Below are positions 1 to 9,296 of a stretch of DNA of 40,338 bases, in pieces; within the stretch, counting starts at the first letter, position 1, and each line of letters opens with the position of its first letter. The DNA is from Bacillota bacterium. Lineage in GTDB: Bacteria > Bacillota > Clostridia > Christensenellales > UBA1242. Location of the stretch: positions 1 to 40,338 of the forward strand of contig WRBH01000005.1 in the NCBI GenBank assembly GCA_009784665.1, written 5' to 3'. The translations under genes and the position numbers were made by a program. The notes beneath the pieces are model-generated. The model saw only the letters and a list, made by a program, of their open reading frames with translations. It had not been told where the DNA came from and did no database searches.

Positions 1-1242
1 ACTCGTGCAGCGACGAACGAGCAAGGAATTAAAGATGCGATAAAAGAGCTGGAGAAATTGCAAGGCGTGTTTAAGATGGATGATAACCAATGGGCTGAAT
101 ATAAGCAATTGATGAGAGATGCTTGGGACCCTGCGGGTGGAGTAAGGTCTGAAGACGCAGTTAAGAGACTTCATGATTTCGAAAATAAGAATGTCGACAA
201 GAAGGATGTGTTCCTCCAAGATCATTCAAGGAAGCATATGGAGAAGACCTATTCTCACTTGTCAACAAGCGCAACTTTCGAATTTGCAAAGCATATGCGG
301 AAAGTATTTGATGCCCTTGACCAGCAAGTTATGAAGAACATACTTGACGAGCAGGCCGTTCATGATATGAAGGCAGAAGGGAAGGGTTGGAAAGAAATTA
401 TGTTTATTACCGAGTCAGCAATAAAAGCAGGTGATGACCAGCAAAAAATTGCGGATATCTTGTACAATGGGGACATAAGCAAGGTCGATATGAATAGTGG
501 TATTGGGTTACTTGCTAAAGATACTGGAACTCTTCACGCTGATGCCTTAAAAGCAACTAATGCATTCATATCCATGACTGGGGATGTAGAGGGCTTGGAG
601 GCAACGCAACCAGGTGGTCATATGCGTGGAGATACGCTTGATGTAACAAGGAATCAGTCGGGAGTTATGGCGAACATGTTGATTGATAAACTTGTTGAGA
701 GGCGATCAGAAGCTATGGTCGGGCAAACATCTCAACTTGAAACGGCGGAGTGGCAAAAATCTGCGGACTACTTGAAAAAAGCTGATAATTATCTCAAGCG
801 GGCAACCGAGGCACAAGAAAAATTTGTTGAATTCCAGAAAGAAAATGCTAGCAAGGGGTGGGATGCTGTTGAGATGAAGAAGCAATTCGCAGGGGCATTC
901 GCAGAGCAAGGCCATATGATGTATCTTGATGTAAATACATCAGACCTCAAGGCACAGATTGACCATGCAAATAATAACAAGTATAGTGCGTCTGCTATGG
1001 ATGGAATCAAGAAAATATTTGATGAAGAGGAAAAGTCTAAAGCAGAATTTTACAAAGATATGTCTGAATCCCAAAAGAGAGTCTATGACGACCTGAAGAA
1101 CTCTGTTAACGACTTTAGGGCAACCGTTGACAAGGCGAACTCGTATTCGGATGATATTGATAAGTATAACCGAATCTTGCAAGGAGCAAGAGGTCGTTAT
1201 GCGTTCGAGTGGGGCTTCATGGAAGGAAAGCCAATTGATTAA
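1..1242 (+). CDS. C-terminal part of a large T4SS-cluster protein of unknown family (5' end outside window)
   Basis: Frame 1 is open from nt 1 (TRAATNEQGIKDAIKELEK...) through the listed ORF, so the TTG at 58 is not a real start. Charged helical protein directly upstream of VirB4. Confidence 0.75.
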   Translation, partial: TRAATNEQGIKDAIKELEKLQGVFKMDDNQWAEYKQLMRDAWDPAGGVRSEDAVKRLHDFENKNVDKKDVFLQDHSRKHMEKTYSHLSTSATFEFAKHMRKVFDALDQQVMKNILDEQAVHDMKAEGKGWKEIMFITESAIKAGDDQQKIADILYNGDISKVDMNSGIGLLAKDTGTLHADALKATNAFISMTGDVEGLEATQPGGHMRGDTLDVTRNQSGVMANMLIDKLVERRSEAMVGQTSQLETAEWQKSADYLKKADNYLKRATEAQEKFVEFQKENASKGWDAVEMKKQFAGAFAEQGHMMYLDVNTSDLKAQIDHANNNKYSASAMDGIKKIFDEEEKSKAEFYKDMSESQKRVYDDLKNSVNDFRATVDKANSYSDDIDKYNRILQGARGRYAFEWGFMEGKPID

Positions 1243-1255
1243 GAAGGAGGTCTTT

Positions 1256-1468
1256 ATGGGATTTTATGAAGAAATGTCTGAGTCTCAAAAGAGGTTATAT
1301 GATGACCTTAAAAATTCTCCAGCCAATTTTGAGGCGACAGTTCATAAAGCTTATGATTATTCAAGTGACATCAATGTATATAACCGAATCTTGCAAAAGT
1401 CCAGAGGGCGGTATAGCGAGGCTTGGATGTACATGGAAGGAGATATGGGCGAACACGAGAAACTGTAA
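1256..1468 (+). CDS. 70-aa protein duplicating the C-terminal module of the preceding gene
   Basis: AAGGAGG at 1244-1250 followed by ATG at 1256. MGFYEEMSESQKRLYDDLKNS... aligns ungapped with FYKDMSESQKRVYDDLKNS... upstream. The listed start at 1127 is too far upstream. Confidence 0.85.
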   Translation: MGFYEEMSESQKRLYDDLKNSPANFEATVHKAYDYSSDINVYNRILQKSRGRYSEAWMYMEGDMGEHEKL

Positions 1469-1486
1469 GGAAATTTTGGGGGAATT

Positions 1487-4123
1487 ATGGCACAAAGATG
1501 GATACCACGGAAAACACGAGTTAAAACCGAGTTCGTCAAAGGTGTTACCGGCGGAGATTTAATCTATGTTGGTTGTGTCTTTGGTCTTATTCTCTTGATT
1601 GCTATGGCTGGTGGGACCATGGGGTTCTACCTTTTGGCGGGGGCAGTTTTCTTGGTCGGCTTGATAGGATTTATTAGGATAGGGGACAGCATGCGTGGAT
1701 ATATGGCCCTTTGGCACAGCTTCCGATTTGTCAGTTATGCCAGGAAATATGCCAAGGTTCATGGTGGTGGATTTCGGGCGATGGATGAGCTTATCCCTTA
1801 CAAGGAAATCTTGGAAGATAGATATATAAATTATGGGGATTATTATGCAAGAGTTATCGAAATCAAGCCTATCGAATTTGGCCTTCTTGATCCTGCAAAG
1901 CAAGAAATCGTTGTTAATAACTTTGCTAATGCAATAAGAAGGATCAGTTCAAGACAAGTTGCATCCCTAATCAGATTGGAGCGAGGGATGATCTTAGACA
2001 AATTCATAGACTATGAAGTAGATAAGTTTGCTCAAACAACACAGGCGGTCGAGTTAGGAATGATGACCGAAGAGGAGTTGGAAGCTCGGGAAACTATTTT
2101 TAACGAGCGTGGATTGATTCTGGAATACATGAACGATGAGGAGAAGGTTTTCAAGAGTTCGTACTACTTCGTGATATACGAGGATGATAAATCGGTGCTG
2201 GAAGGCGTTGCTCAGGGGTTTGTAAGTACATTAAGTGGCGGTTCTGTGCCCATGGAGTGTGAGTTTGTTGAGGGCAAAGACTTGGCGGTATTCCTTCGTG
2301 CGAATTATAACAAAGATTTTAATGAGAGAGAGCTCAAGGACATGCCGGATACCAAAGTTATGAACTGGATTATTCCAAATGTTGTAAAGTTTGGTACGAG
2401 TCATGCTGAAATCAACGGATTAAAGAGAGCATCGTTTGCTGTGACTGATTACCCTATGGAGGTAGGAAACGCATGGTTGTATGGATTATTTAATCAACCA
2501 GGGACAAGAGCAGTTTTGAATTTCCATCAAGTCGACAAAATGTCCGCCGAGAAAATGATAGACAAAGCCATCATAGAGTTGAAGACCCAGATGGACCAAT
2601 CGCATAAAACCTCGCACCAGATGGAAAGAGATGCTCAACTGAACACTATAACAAATCTTCTAGTCCAATTAAAGCAAGGTAACGAACAGATGCTAGATTG
2701 TACGATTCACCTTACCCCTGATAATGATGTCAGAAAAGAGGTAATTGCAAAGTTCCACGAGGAAGGGTTTAAATTTACACAAATGTTCGGAAGGCAAGTA
2801 GACAGCTTTATTTCAGCTAATGTGTCTAAGCTTGATACGACTAATGACTATGTCCGAGGTATCCCTACGACAACTGTTGCGGCAGCGTTCCCGTTTATCT
2901 CGGATATGTTGCAGGATGATCGGGGAATGTTCATAGGTACAAACAGCTATCCAGTTTTTATTAATTTCTTCAAGAGAAATAATGTCAGGGTTAACAGCAA
3001 CATGATTGTTATCGGAAAGAGTGGTTCGGGCAAGTCTTTTGCGACAAAGTCAATACTTGCGAACCTGGCCGCCGATAACACAAAGGTTTTCGTCCTTGAC
3101 CCTGAAAAGGAATATATCAAATTGGCCAGCAGCCTGCGAGGTAATACTATTGATGTGGGTAACGCAGGAAAGGGACGATTCAATCCGTTCCACATTTATC
3201 CTGCGATGTTGGATGATGATGAAGAGACAGGCAAGGAATTCGATGATACATTTGAGAGTCATCTGCGATTTCTAGAGAGTTTCTTTAAAATTGTTATGGA
3301 AGGAATTCGTGCGGACGCCTTGGAGGTTTTGAACGGCCTCGTCGCGGCGTTATACAAGCTTAAGGGGATTGACAGGTATACGGATTTTTCCCAGTTAAAG
3401 GCAGAGCACTTTCCAATATTCCAGGAATTGTATGACCTCGCTAAGAGATATCTGGAGTTTGCAAATGATGACTTCAGTCGAATCAATTATCGAACCTTGG
3501 TAACATATCTCGAGAAGTTCGCGGAAGGTGGGCGGTACTCGGGTCTTTGGAATGGACCTGCGTCGATTACTTCGGATGAGAATTTCTTTGTGTTTAATTT
3601 CCTGACCCTATTGTCTAACAAGAATACAGTTGTGGCGAACGCCCAAATGCTTTTGGTTTTTAAGTATTTAGATGGTGAGATCATTAAGAACCGTGAGTAT
3701 AACCGAATTAATGGAACACATCGTAAGATTATTATAGCGGTTGATGAGGCACACGTGTTTATTGACGAGCAAAAGCCAATAGCCCTTGATTTCATGTTTA
3801 ACATGGCAAAGCGTATTCGTAAGTATGATGGTATGCAAATCATTATCACTCAAAATATTAAGGACTTTGTTGGCTCGCCAATCATCGCAAAAAAGTCCGC
3901 GGCTATCATTAACGCGTCGCAATATTCTATGATCTTCTCGCTTGCCCCGAATGATATGACAGACTTGATTACTCTCTATAAAAATGCTGGTGGAATTAAT
4001 AAAACCGAGCAAGAGCAAATAGTAGGTAACCAGCGTGGTACAGCCTTCTTCGTTACCAGCCCTATGAACCGAACCCTTGTGGGAATCGAGACCAGCGACG
4101 AGGTTCGAAAAATGTTTGAATAG
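1487..4123 (+). CDS. virB4: VirB4-family T4SS ATPase with N-terminal PrgI/VirB3-like membrane region
   Basis: Walker A GKSGSGKS, Walker B IIIAVDEAH, N-terminal WIPRKTRVKTEFVKGVTGGDL plus two TM segments, 878 aa, typical VirB4 C-terminal ATPase sequence. Confidence 0.92.
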   Translation: MAQRWIPRKTRVKTEFVKGVTGGDLIYVGCVFGLILLIAMAGGTMGFYLLAGAVFLVGLIGFIRIGDSMRGYMALWHSFRFVSYARKYAKVHGGGFRAMDELIPYKEILEDRYINYGDYYARVIEIKPIEFGLLDPAKQEIVVNNFANAIRRISSRQVASLIRLERGMILDKFIDYEVDKFAQTTQAVELGMMTEEELEARETIFNERGLILEYMNDEEKVFKSSYYFVIYEDDKSVLEGVAQGFVSTLSGGSVPMECEFVEGKDLAVFLRANYNKDFNERELKDMPDTKVMNWIIPNVVKFGTSHAEINGLKRASFAVTDYPMEVGNAWLYGLFNQPGTRAVLNFHQVDKMSAEKMIDKAIIELKTQMDQSHKTSHQMERDAQLNTITNLLVQLKQGNEQMLDCTIHLTPDNDVRKEVIAKFHEEGFKFTQMFGRQVDSFISANVSKLDTTNDYVRGIPTTTVAAAFPFISDMLQDDRGMFIGTNSYPVFINFFKRNNVRVNSNMIVIGKSGSGKSFATKSILANLAADNTKVFVLDPEKEYIKLASSLRGNTIDVGNAGKGRFNPFHIYPAMLDDDEETGKEFDDTFESHLRFLESFFKIVMEGIRADALEVLNGLVAALYKLKGIDRYTDFSQLKAEHFPIFQELYDLAKRYLEFANDDFSRINYRTLVTYLEKFAEGGRYSGLWNGPASITSDENFFVFNFLTLLSNKNTVVANAQMLLVFKYLDGEIIKNREYNRINGTHRKIIIAVDEAHVFIDEQKPIALDFMFNMAKRIRKYDGMQIIITQNIKDFVGSPIIAKKSAAIINASQYSMIFSLAPNDMTDLITLYKNAGGINKTEQEQIVGNQRGTAFFVTSPMNRTLVGIETSDEVRKMFE

Positions 4124-4161
4124 TTATAGCGAGAACAATGAGGACTAGAATTTCTTTTTGC

Positions 4162-4191
4162 TTTACATGAACCTTACTGATTGTATATAAT
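4162..4191 (+). promoter_or_regulatory. sigma70-type promoter, leaderless architecture
   Basis: TTTACA (4162-4167), N18, TATAAT (4186-4191), N6, ATG 4198. Confidence 0.75.
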
Positions 4192-4197
4192 AAACAT

Positions 4198-4584
4198 ATG
4201 AAAAGATGCCTTGGGATCATATCAATGGGGCTGTGTGTTTTATTTGTGTCGATATTTTTGGTGGGCTGCTATTCTTTAGCAACGCCACAGAATGTTCGTC
4301 AGGAAGGATGGTATTTGAAATGGGATCACCCCGATTATATTCTTGCTAGCGGAAGAACGGTAGAATTTCGAAGACATAGCGAACAACAATGGTGGTTTAT
4401 ACCAGTACCTCCTCCTCCTGTTGAAAGAGGCCGGCTAAATCTGCAGATAGAGTGGTGGAGAGATGGACAACATCTATTTTTACAAGATGGAGATCTAATT
4501 CGTATCAGTTTTTGGGAGATGGGGCTCATGCATAGCTCGCGGTCATCCCGTTGGGTGATGATTACATTTGTGATGCCAGATTAA
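4198..4584 (+). CDS. Putative lipoprotein
   Basis: Signal peptide with lipobox LVGC; Trp-rich soluble domain; unknown family. Confidence 0.75.
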   Translation: MKRCLGIISMGLCVLFVSIFLVGCYSLATPQNVRQEGWYLKWDHPDYILASGRTVEFRRHSEQQWWFIPVPPPPVERGRLNLQIEWWRDGQHLFLQDGDLIRISFWEMGLMHSSRSSRWVMITFVMPD

Positions 4585-4634
4585 GTTGACAGTTATTTGT
4601 GGAATTTGTTACCTTCAGTTAAGGAGGTAATTTT

Positions 4635-6404
4635 ATGAAAACAAAAGTGGTAGCTTTTCTAATCACGGCAATTCTAGTTGTGGCTGTTGTTGTACCAACA
4701 GTTGCGGTTCTGCCATTGCAAGTACAGGCACGAAACGAGAATCCAGTTATCGGAACAGACAGGAAAGTAAGTATTGTCCCACCAAATACAGAGCTCTTGA
4801 GGCAGGCCAAAGAATGGAGAGCGGGATTGGATATGAATTTGAATCTGCTTCCAGATTTTGAATTTGAAACTTTTGAACGGACTAAAAGCGTAGAAAATTA
4901 CAAACTGCAAAACCTAATCGCTTTTCGGCTCTATCTTGAGCAACTTGGATATAATTTTGATAGTGAAAGCAGCGTAAGCCGATTGGAAAGTAGAATCTAT
5001 CGTTATTATGACCAAGCGTTAAGTGCAGGGATTATAACTCCGATTAAGAACGACCCTGGTACAACAATTGCTCCGAGATGGATTGCGGGCAGACCACATT
5101 ACCCTAAGATGCAATATGGAAATGGTGGAACTCATCAGGTAATCGCAGGTAGAGCATATGATTACTTAAGCACGATTTTCCCAGCATTATTCTCCCCAGG
5201 AATTCATAACGATGATTCAACAATGAGGGCGGCGTTTGTCAGATACGCGGATTGGCCGGATTACGAAGGATCTGCTAGTAGGCCGCGTTCACCTGAGACT
5301 TTGCCAGTTATCGGAAATATCCAGTCATCGAATAATTCCCATTTTTACAACCCAATAAATGGATTTAATTACTTGTCGAATACCGTCGCCCCAGGAAGGA
5401 ATGCACGCGAAAGGGTCACATATTACTTTAATCGTGCAGTAAATTTTTATCATTCGGGGAATAAGAGGTTGGCATTTAATAATTTAGGTAAAGCATCACA
5501 TTTTTTAAGCGATTTGGCGGCCGTAGTGCACGCAGATTATTTAACACCAAGTGAAGCAAGGATGGCCCCTCAAAATCTTGCAACAGTGATAATGTTTGGA
5601 TCGGGCCTGATATTTAGTCCTATAAATATGCTACTCATATTGCGTCATATCGACATAATTTCAATGGTTCAAAACCATATGGCATTTGAAAGGGTTGCAC
5701 AAGAATTTGTTGATGGGGGAATTTTGACGGATTCAATTATGCCCGTGCGTCTGAGTACTTTCGCACATGCAGCGGGATCGGTAGATCATCTGGCAGGGGC
5801 AGTGGCAACCCGCTCGTTCATGTTCTATTCAGATGTAGGGGGCAGGCAAAATAATGTGTCCGAGGGGGTCAGGGAATGGGTCGCAATTAATATGTTAACA
5901 GAGGCGGTTGACGCAAACGCTATGATGTTACATATGTTCGCTCTTGCGGTCGTACCTACTTGGCAGCAACCTCGTTGGAATGGCTCAACTTTAGAAGGGC
6001 ATGGCTCTGTTTCCGCCAGTGGTACCTATCGCAGCGAGCATCCCTGGCGTGCTTTTAACGGTACGATGAGTGGTGGGTCTGGAGGGAATGGTGATAACTG
6101 GAGCGTTAACGCTCAAGCAGGTCATCTAGAACTTCAATTAGAATACTACATAATAGTTCATTCAATAGAGCTCTGGGGTAATACATCTGCTGGCAACAAC
6201 CGTACAAGACACGCTCATTTCACGGCAGGCTTCAATGTAATTCCACTTGGGGCGAGATTCGAACTGGCAAATCAAAATCAGGCTTACAAATTTATCCATG
6301 TCGGGGGTATTCGAACTAATGTGATACGGTTAAACATAACCAGCTCGTATGGGAATTGGGTGGGGGCCAGTATGATTCGGATTCACGCAACCAAGTTTTA
6401 TTAG
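4635..6404 (+). CDS. Secreted zinc-dependent phospholipase C-like protein with C-terminal discoidin (F5/8)-like domain
   Basis: Signal peptide; HQVIAGRAYDYL, SHFYNP, LGKASHFLSDLAAVVHADY His/Asp pattern of Zn-PLC; C-terminal GTYRSEHPWRAFNG...W...LELQLE...IRIHATK resembles a discoidin fold. SD AAGGAGG. Confidence 0.65.
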   Translation: MKTKVVAFLITAILVVAVVVPTVAVLPLQVQARNENPVIGTDRKVSIVPPNTELLRQAKEWRAGLDMNLNLLPDFEFETFERTKSVENYKLQNLIAFRLYLEQLGYNFDSESSVSRLESRIYRYYDQALSAGIITPIKNDPGTTIAPRWIAGRPHYPKMQYGNGGTHQVIAGRAYDYLSTIFPALFSPGIHNDDSTMRAAFVRYADWPDYEGSASRPRSPETLPVIGNIQSSNNSHFYNPINGFNYLSNTVAPGRNARERVTYYFNRAVNFYHSGNKRLAFNNLGKASHFLSDLAAVVHADYLTPSEARMAPQNLATVIMFGSGLIFSPINMLLILRHIDIISMVQNHMAFERVAQEFVDGGILTDSIMPVRLSTFAHAAGSVDHLAGAVATRSFMFYSDVGGRQNNVSEGVREWVAINMLTEAVDANAMMLHMFALAVVPTWQQPRWNGSTLEGHGSVSASGTYRSEHPWRAFNGTMSGGSGGNGDNWSVNAQAGHLELQLEYYIIVHSIELWGNTSAGNNRTRHAHFTAGFNVIPLGARFELANQNQAYKFIHVGGIRTNVIRLNITSSYGNWVGASMIRIHATKFY

Positions 6405-6488
6405 AGTGGCATCTAGCCAAGTTTCGAATTTATGCGAGTGTCGTATAAAATTTTTTAACCTGCACATATTATCCTCAAGGAGGAATTT

Positions 6489-6884
6489 ATGGAATTCTTG
6501 AGGAAAAATTGGGTGAAGTTGGCATTGATTACTTTGTCCCTAGCAGGGTTAATTTTGGCAATTGTATACTTGGTGGATATAAGCGATCTGGGTGTGGGTT
6601 TTATGGACATGACTCCACAGATTGCGTATTTGTTGTTCTTTGCGGGCGTATTGGCAACATTGGTTGCAATGATGCTTAACTACCGCATGATTGCGGCTTA
6701 TATATTAAAAGCGACGGGTCTATTAGTAACTATCTTCTTCATCCTAGCAATGGTTAACTTCGACGGCGGAAGGCTTACACATATTCCATTGGCGATGCAG
6801 ATGATTGCCTTCGGCTTGTTCCCATTGGTGTGGGGTGCAAAATTGTGCATGAAGGACAGAGAACGGAAAACAAAAAAGAAATAA
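6489..6884 (+). CDS. Four-TM membrane protein, paralog of 11504-11968
   Basis: SD AAGGAGG; MEFLRKNWVKLALITLSLAGLILAIV aligns with MAFLKKNWAQLILVALCIAGVILAIV. Confidence 0.8.
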   Translation: MEFLRKNWVKLALITLSLAGLILAIVYLVDISDLGVGFMDMTPQIAYLLFFAGVLATLVAMMLNYRMIAAYILKATGLLVTIFFILAMVNFDGGRLTHIPLAMQMIAFGLFPLVWGAKLCMKDRERKTKKK

Positions 6885-6889
6885 TTACT

Positions 6890-6919
6890 AAAAAGGCTTG
6901 CAGTTGCAGGCCTTTTTTT
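6890..6919 (+). terminator. Intrinsic terminator
   Basis: AAAAAGGCTTGCA-GT-TGCAGGCCTTTTTTT hairpin plus T-tract. Confidence 0.85.
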
Positions 6920-6947
6920 GATATAATTAGGGAAAGGAGTAAAAAAT

Positions 6948-9218
6948 ATGACATACCAAGAACTTGTAGCAGAGTTGAAAAATCTGAATCCAGATGCGGA
7001 AATAGTTGCCGACGACCCAGTAATAGGGCAGCACATCCAAAGCTCTATGCCTCTTGATAAATTGAAAATGCCAGAAGGTTTTGAATATAATGCAAAAAAT
7101 GGAATAACCAACAAGCACAACACCCAGAGTGGTACATATATCGCAGTCAGAGCCACCTATAAGGAAAAGGAAGCTGAGCAAAATACTAGGACTGCAACAA
7201 GTGAAATCGAGATAGATCGCTTAATCACTGAATTGAACAAAAAGTTCGCGAATATTGCTGAGCCCGCAATGATGAAGGTTGTCATTAGGGATTATGCAGA
7301 GTTCTGCAGGCAGAGGGACGCCGGCATGACGCCTACAGAACCAACCGTTGCGGGGTACAAAGAGGCCTACGAAATCTTCGAAAAATACGAGGCATTTACA
7401 AACACCAAGCTTATCGAGAATGGTATCCTTAATACACATAAATTTGAACAGTTCTATAACGGGAAATATGAAGAGGTGAATAAAACAGCCGAATCAGGTC
7501 CTCCTGCCAAATCCTGGAACCAAATGTGCCAAAAGGAGAAAAGTGCCGCGAATACAGGAATGGGGTTCGACGATAAGCTTAAGGCATACGGCAGGGATTT
7601 CGCGGAATGGTTTCTTGCAGAGAGTGTGCAGACTGGTGAAGTTGACAAGATTCCTGACCGTATGATAAAGAAGCTTAAAGAAGCGGGAATTACTGATACT
7701 GAAATCGACCAAATCAAGGGCACTGCAAAGGCGGCGGAAGATCCTGAACTGGACAAAAAGATTGCAGAATTTGAAGAAAAATATGATATGGCGTATTTTG
7801 CAAGCAATCCAAAAGCCAAGAATTTGCAAGGTCCAAAAGCCAAGGCCGATATGGCAGAATATGAGAATTTAAAGTCTCAAAAGACACAAGGGGCAACTGA
7901 GCCAAAGACATGGAATCAAATGTCCCAGAAGGAAAAAAGGGAAATTGCGAATAATCCTGAACCAGCGTCATTCAGTAAGAATCTAGAAACATACGGTAAG
8001 GATTTCGCCGAGTGGTTCTTGGCCGAAACACAAGGCAGCGGCCAGATGGCGGCCTTGGAAAAGAACAAGCGTATGATGGACAAGTTGCTGGCTACTGGAA
8101 TAACCCCCGAAGAACTTGAACAAATCAAAGGAGCAAAGACCCAAACACAGACAAAAGATCTTTCCCAAGGGGAAGGAATGGGGCCCTTGTCGGGAACGGA
8201 TATGCAACCGAACGAAATAGTTACTCCGCAACAGCCCGTGATAAAGAAGAAGGAAGGCTTCTTTAAAAAATTAATGGCTTTGCATCATCTTGACAGGGCT
8301 AAAGAGTTCAAAGCACAAGCTGCCGAAGGTGTGAAAGGGGCTAAAGGCAGGGCTGCTCTTGAGTATGTGAAGTTTGGTGCCCGAACAGCGATGATGGTAT
8401 CGCTTGTTGCTACTGGAGTTGCAGGTCCTGCTATTGCCGCTGCGGCGGGCGTAGGCCTAACTACTCTACAGGCTGCCAACTTAATTGGAACTGTGGCGGT
8501 AGAGGCTCCCGCTGCGATGCATGATTTAAAAAATGATGAGACTGCTCCTGACAAGGCCAGGACTATTTTAGCGGCGGGAACAAAGGTTCTGGCGGCTTCG
8601 ACACCGTATTTAGTGGCCGCAGTAATTCCGTTTGGCGAGCCAATAGCCGAATTTGTCGGTGATAAATTCGGGGACATAGGTGATGTAGTCAGTGACAAGA
8701 TATCAACTGTTGGAGACTTTATCGGTGAAAAAGGCAGGCTAATCGCGGGGGGCCTGCGTGGGCTGTTTGGCATGACCGAGAACCTACCTGCGAATGCGAT
8801 TCCTGACAGTGCTATGGAGTGTTTCCTCGCGGCGGGTGAATCAGGCATGTCACTTGATGGCATCAATGGAGCAATGGGTGAGATACCCGCTGATATTCAA
8901 CAAGAGGCAGGGCAAAGTCTATTTGATGGCTTAACTTTTGACCAGTCAAAAATTACAGATATGGACTTGTTTAAGGATGATCTAGCTAGAACCCTAGGAT
9001 TGGACAGAGCAGGGTTTGAGTTGAACCCTGATGGGACTATTTCGCATGAAGCCTGGGTGGAAGGGCGTTACTTGGATGTTAATAAGCACACAGGCCAATC
9101 GTGGGAGAGTGGAGATAAATGGGCAGACACCACAGGGGCAAGGGGTGGAAGTCGTGGAACGGGTGATGCAATTCAGAGGTTGATCGAGCAACATAGTGAT
9201 ACCAATATGGAGCCTTGA
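6948..9218 (+). CDS. Large protein of unknown function with two internal FAEWFLAE repeats and a central hydrophobic region
   Basis: SD AAAGGAG; internal repeats KSWNQMCQKEK...FAEWFLAE...IDQIKG and KTWNQMSQKEK...FAEWFLAE...LEQIKG. Confidence 0.85.
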   Translation: MTYQELVAELKNLNPDAEIVADDPVIGQHIQSSMPLDKLKMPEGFEYNAKNGITNKHNTQSGTYIAVRATYKEKEAEQNTRTATSEIEIDRLITELNKKFANIAEPAMMKVVIRDYAEFCRQRDAGMTPTEPTVAGYKEAYEIFEKYEAFTNTKLIENGILNTHKFEQFYNGKYEEVNKTAESGPPAKSWNQMCQKEKSAANTGMGFDDKLKAYGRDFAEWFLAESVQTGEVDKIPDRMIKKLKEAGITDTEIDQIKGTAKAAEDPELDKKIAEFEEKYDMAYFASNPKAKNLQGPKAKADMAEYENLKSQKTQGATEPKTWNQMSQKEKREIANNPEPASFSKNLETYGKDFAEWFLAETQGSGQMAALEKNKRMMDKLLATGITPEELEQIKGAKTQTQTKDLSQGEGMGPLSGTDMQPNEIVTPQQPVIKKKEGFFKKLMALHHLDRAKEFKAQAAEGVKGAKGRAALEYVKFGARTAMMVSLVATGVAGPAIAAAAGVGLTTLQAANLIGTVAVEAPAAMHDLKNDETAPDKARTILAAGTKVLAASTPYLVAAVIPFGEPIAEFVGDKFGDIGDVVSDKISTVGDFIGEKGRLIAGGLRGLFGMTENLPANAIPDSAMECFLAAGESGMSLDGINGAMGEIPADIQQEAGQSLFDGLTFDQSKITDMDLFKDDLARTLGLDRAGFELNPDGTISHEAWVEGRYLDVNKHTGQSWESGDKWADTTGARGGSRGTGDAIQRLIEQHSDTNMEP

Positions 9219-9240
9219 GTGCTTGGGATGTTTTAAACTC

Positions 9241-9268
9241 AAAACCGCTTGGATAAAAGCGGTTTTTT
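9241..9268 (+). terminator. Intrinsic terminator
   Basis: AAAACCGCTT-GGATAA-AAGCGGTTTTTT hairpin plus T-tract. Confidence 0.85.
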
Positions 9269-9296
9269 GTTTTATATTAAGATATAGGAGGTGAAC

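Noticed and set aside
1-4123. A complete integrative conjugative element
   Set aside because: Only VirB4 and neighbours are visible; no relaxase, coupling protein, integrase or att pair within the window.
8285-8866. 193-aa minus-strand ORF
   Set aside because: Antisense to the well-supported 756-aa gene; Ala/Ser/Pro-rich composition mirrors its codon usage.
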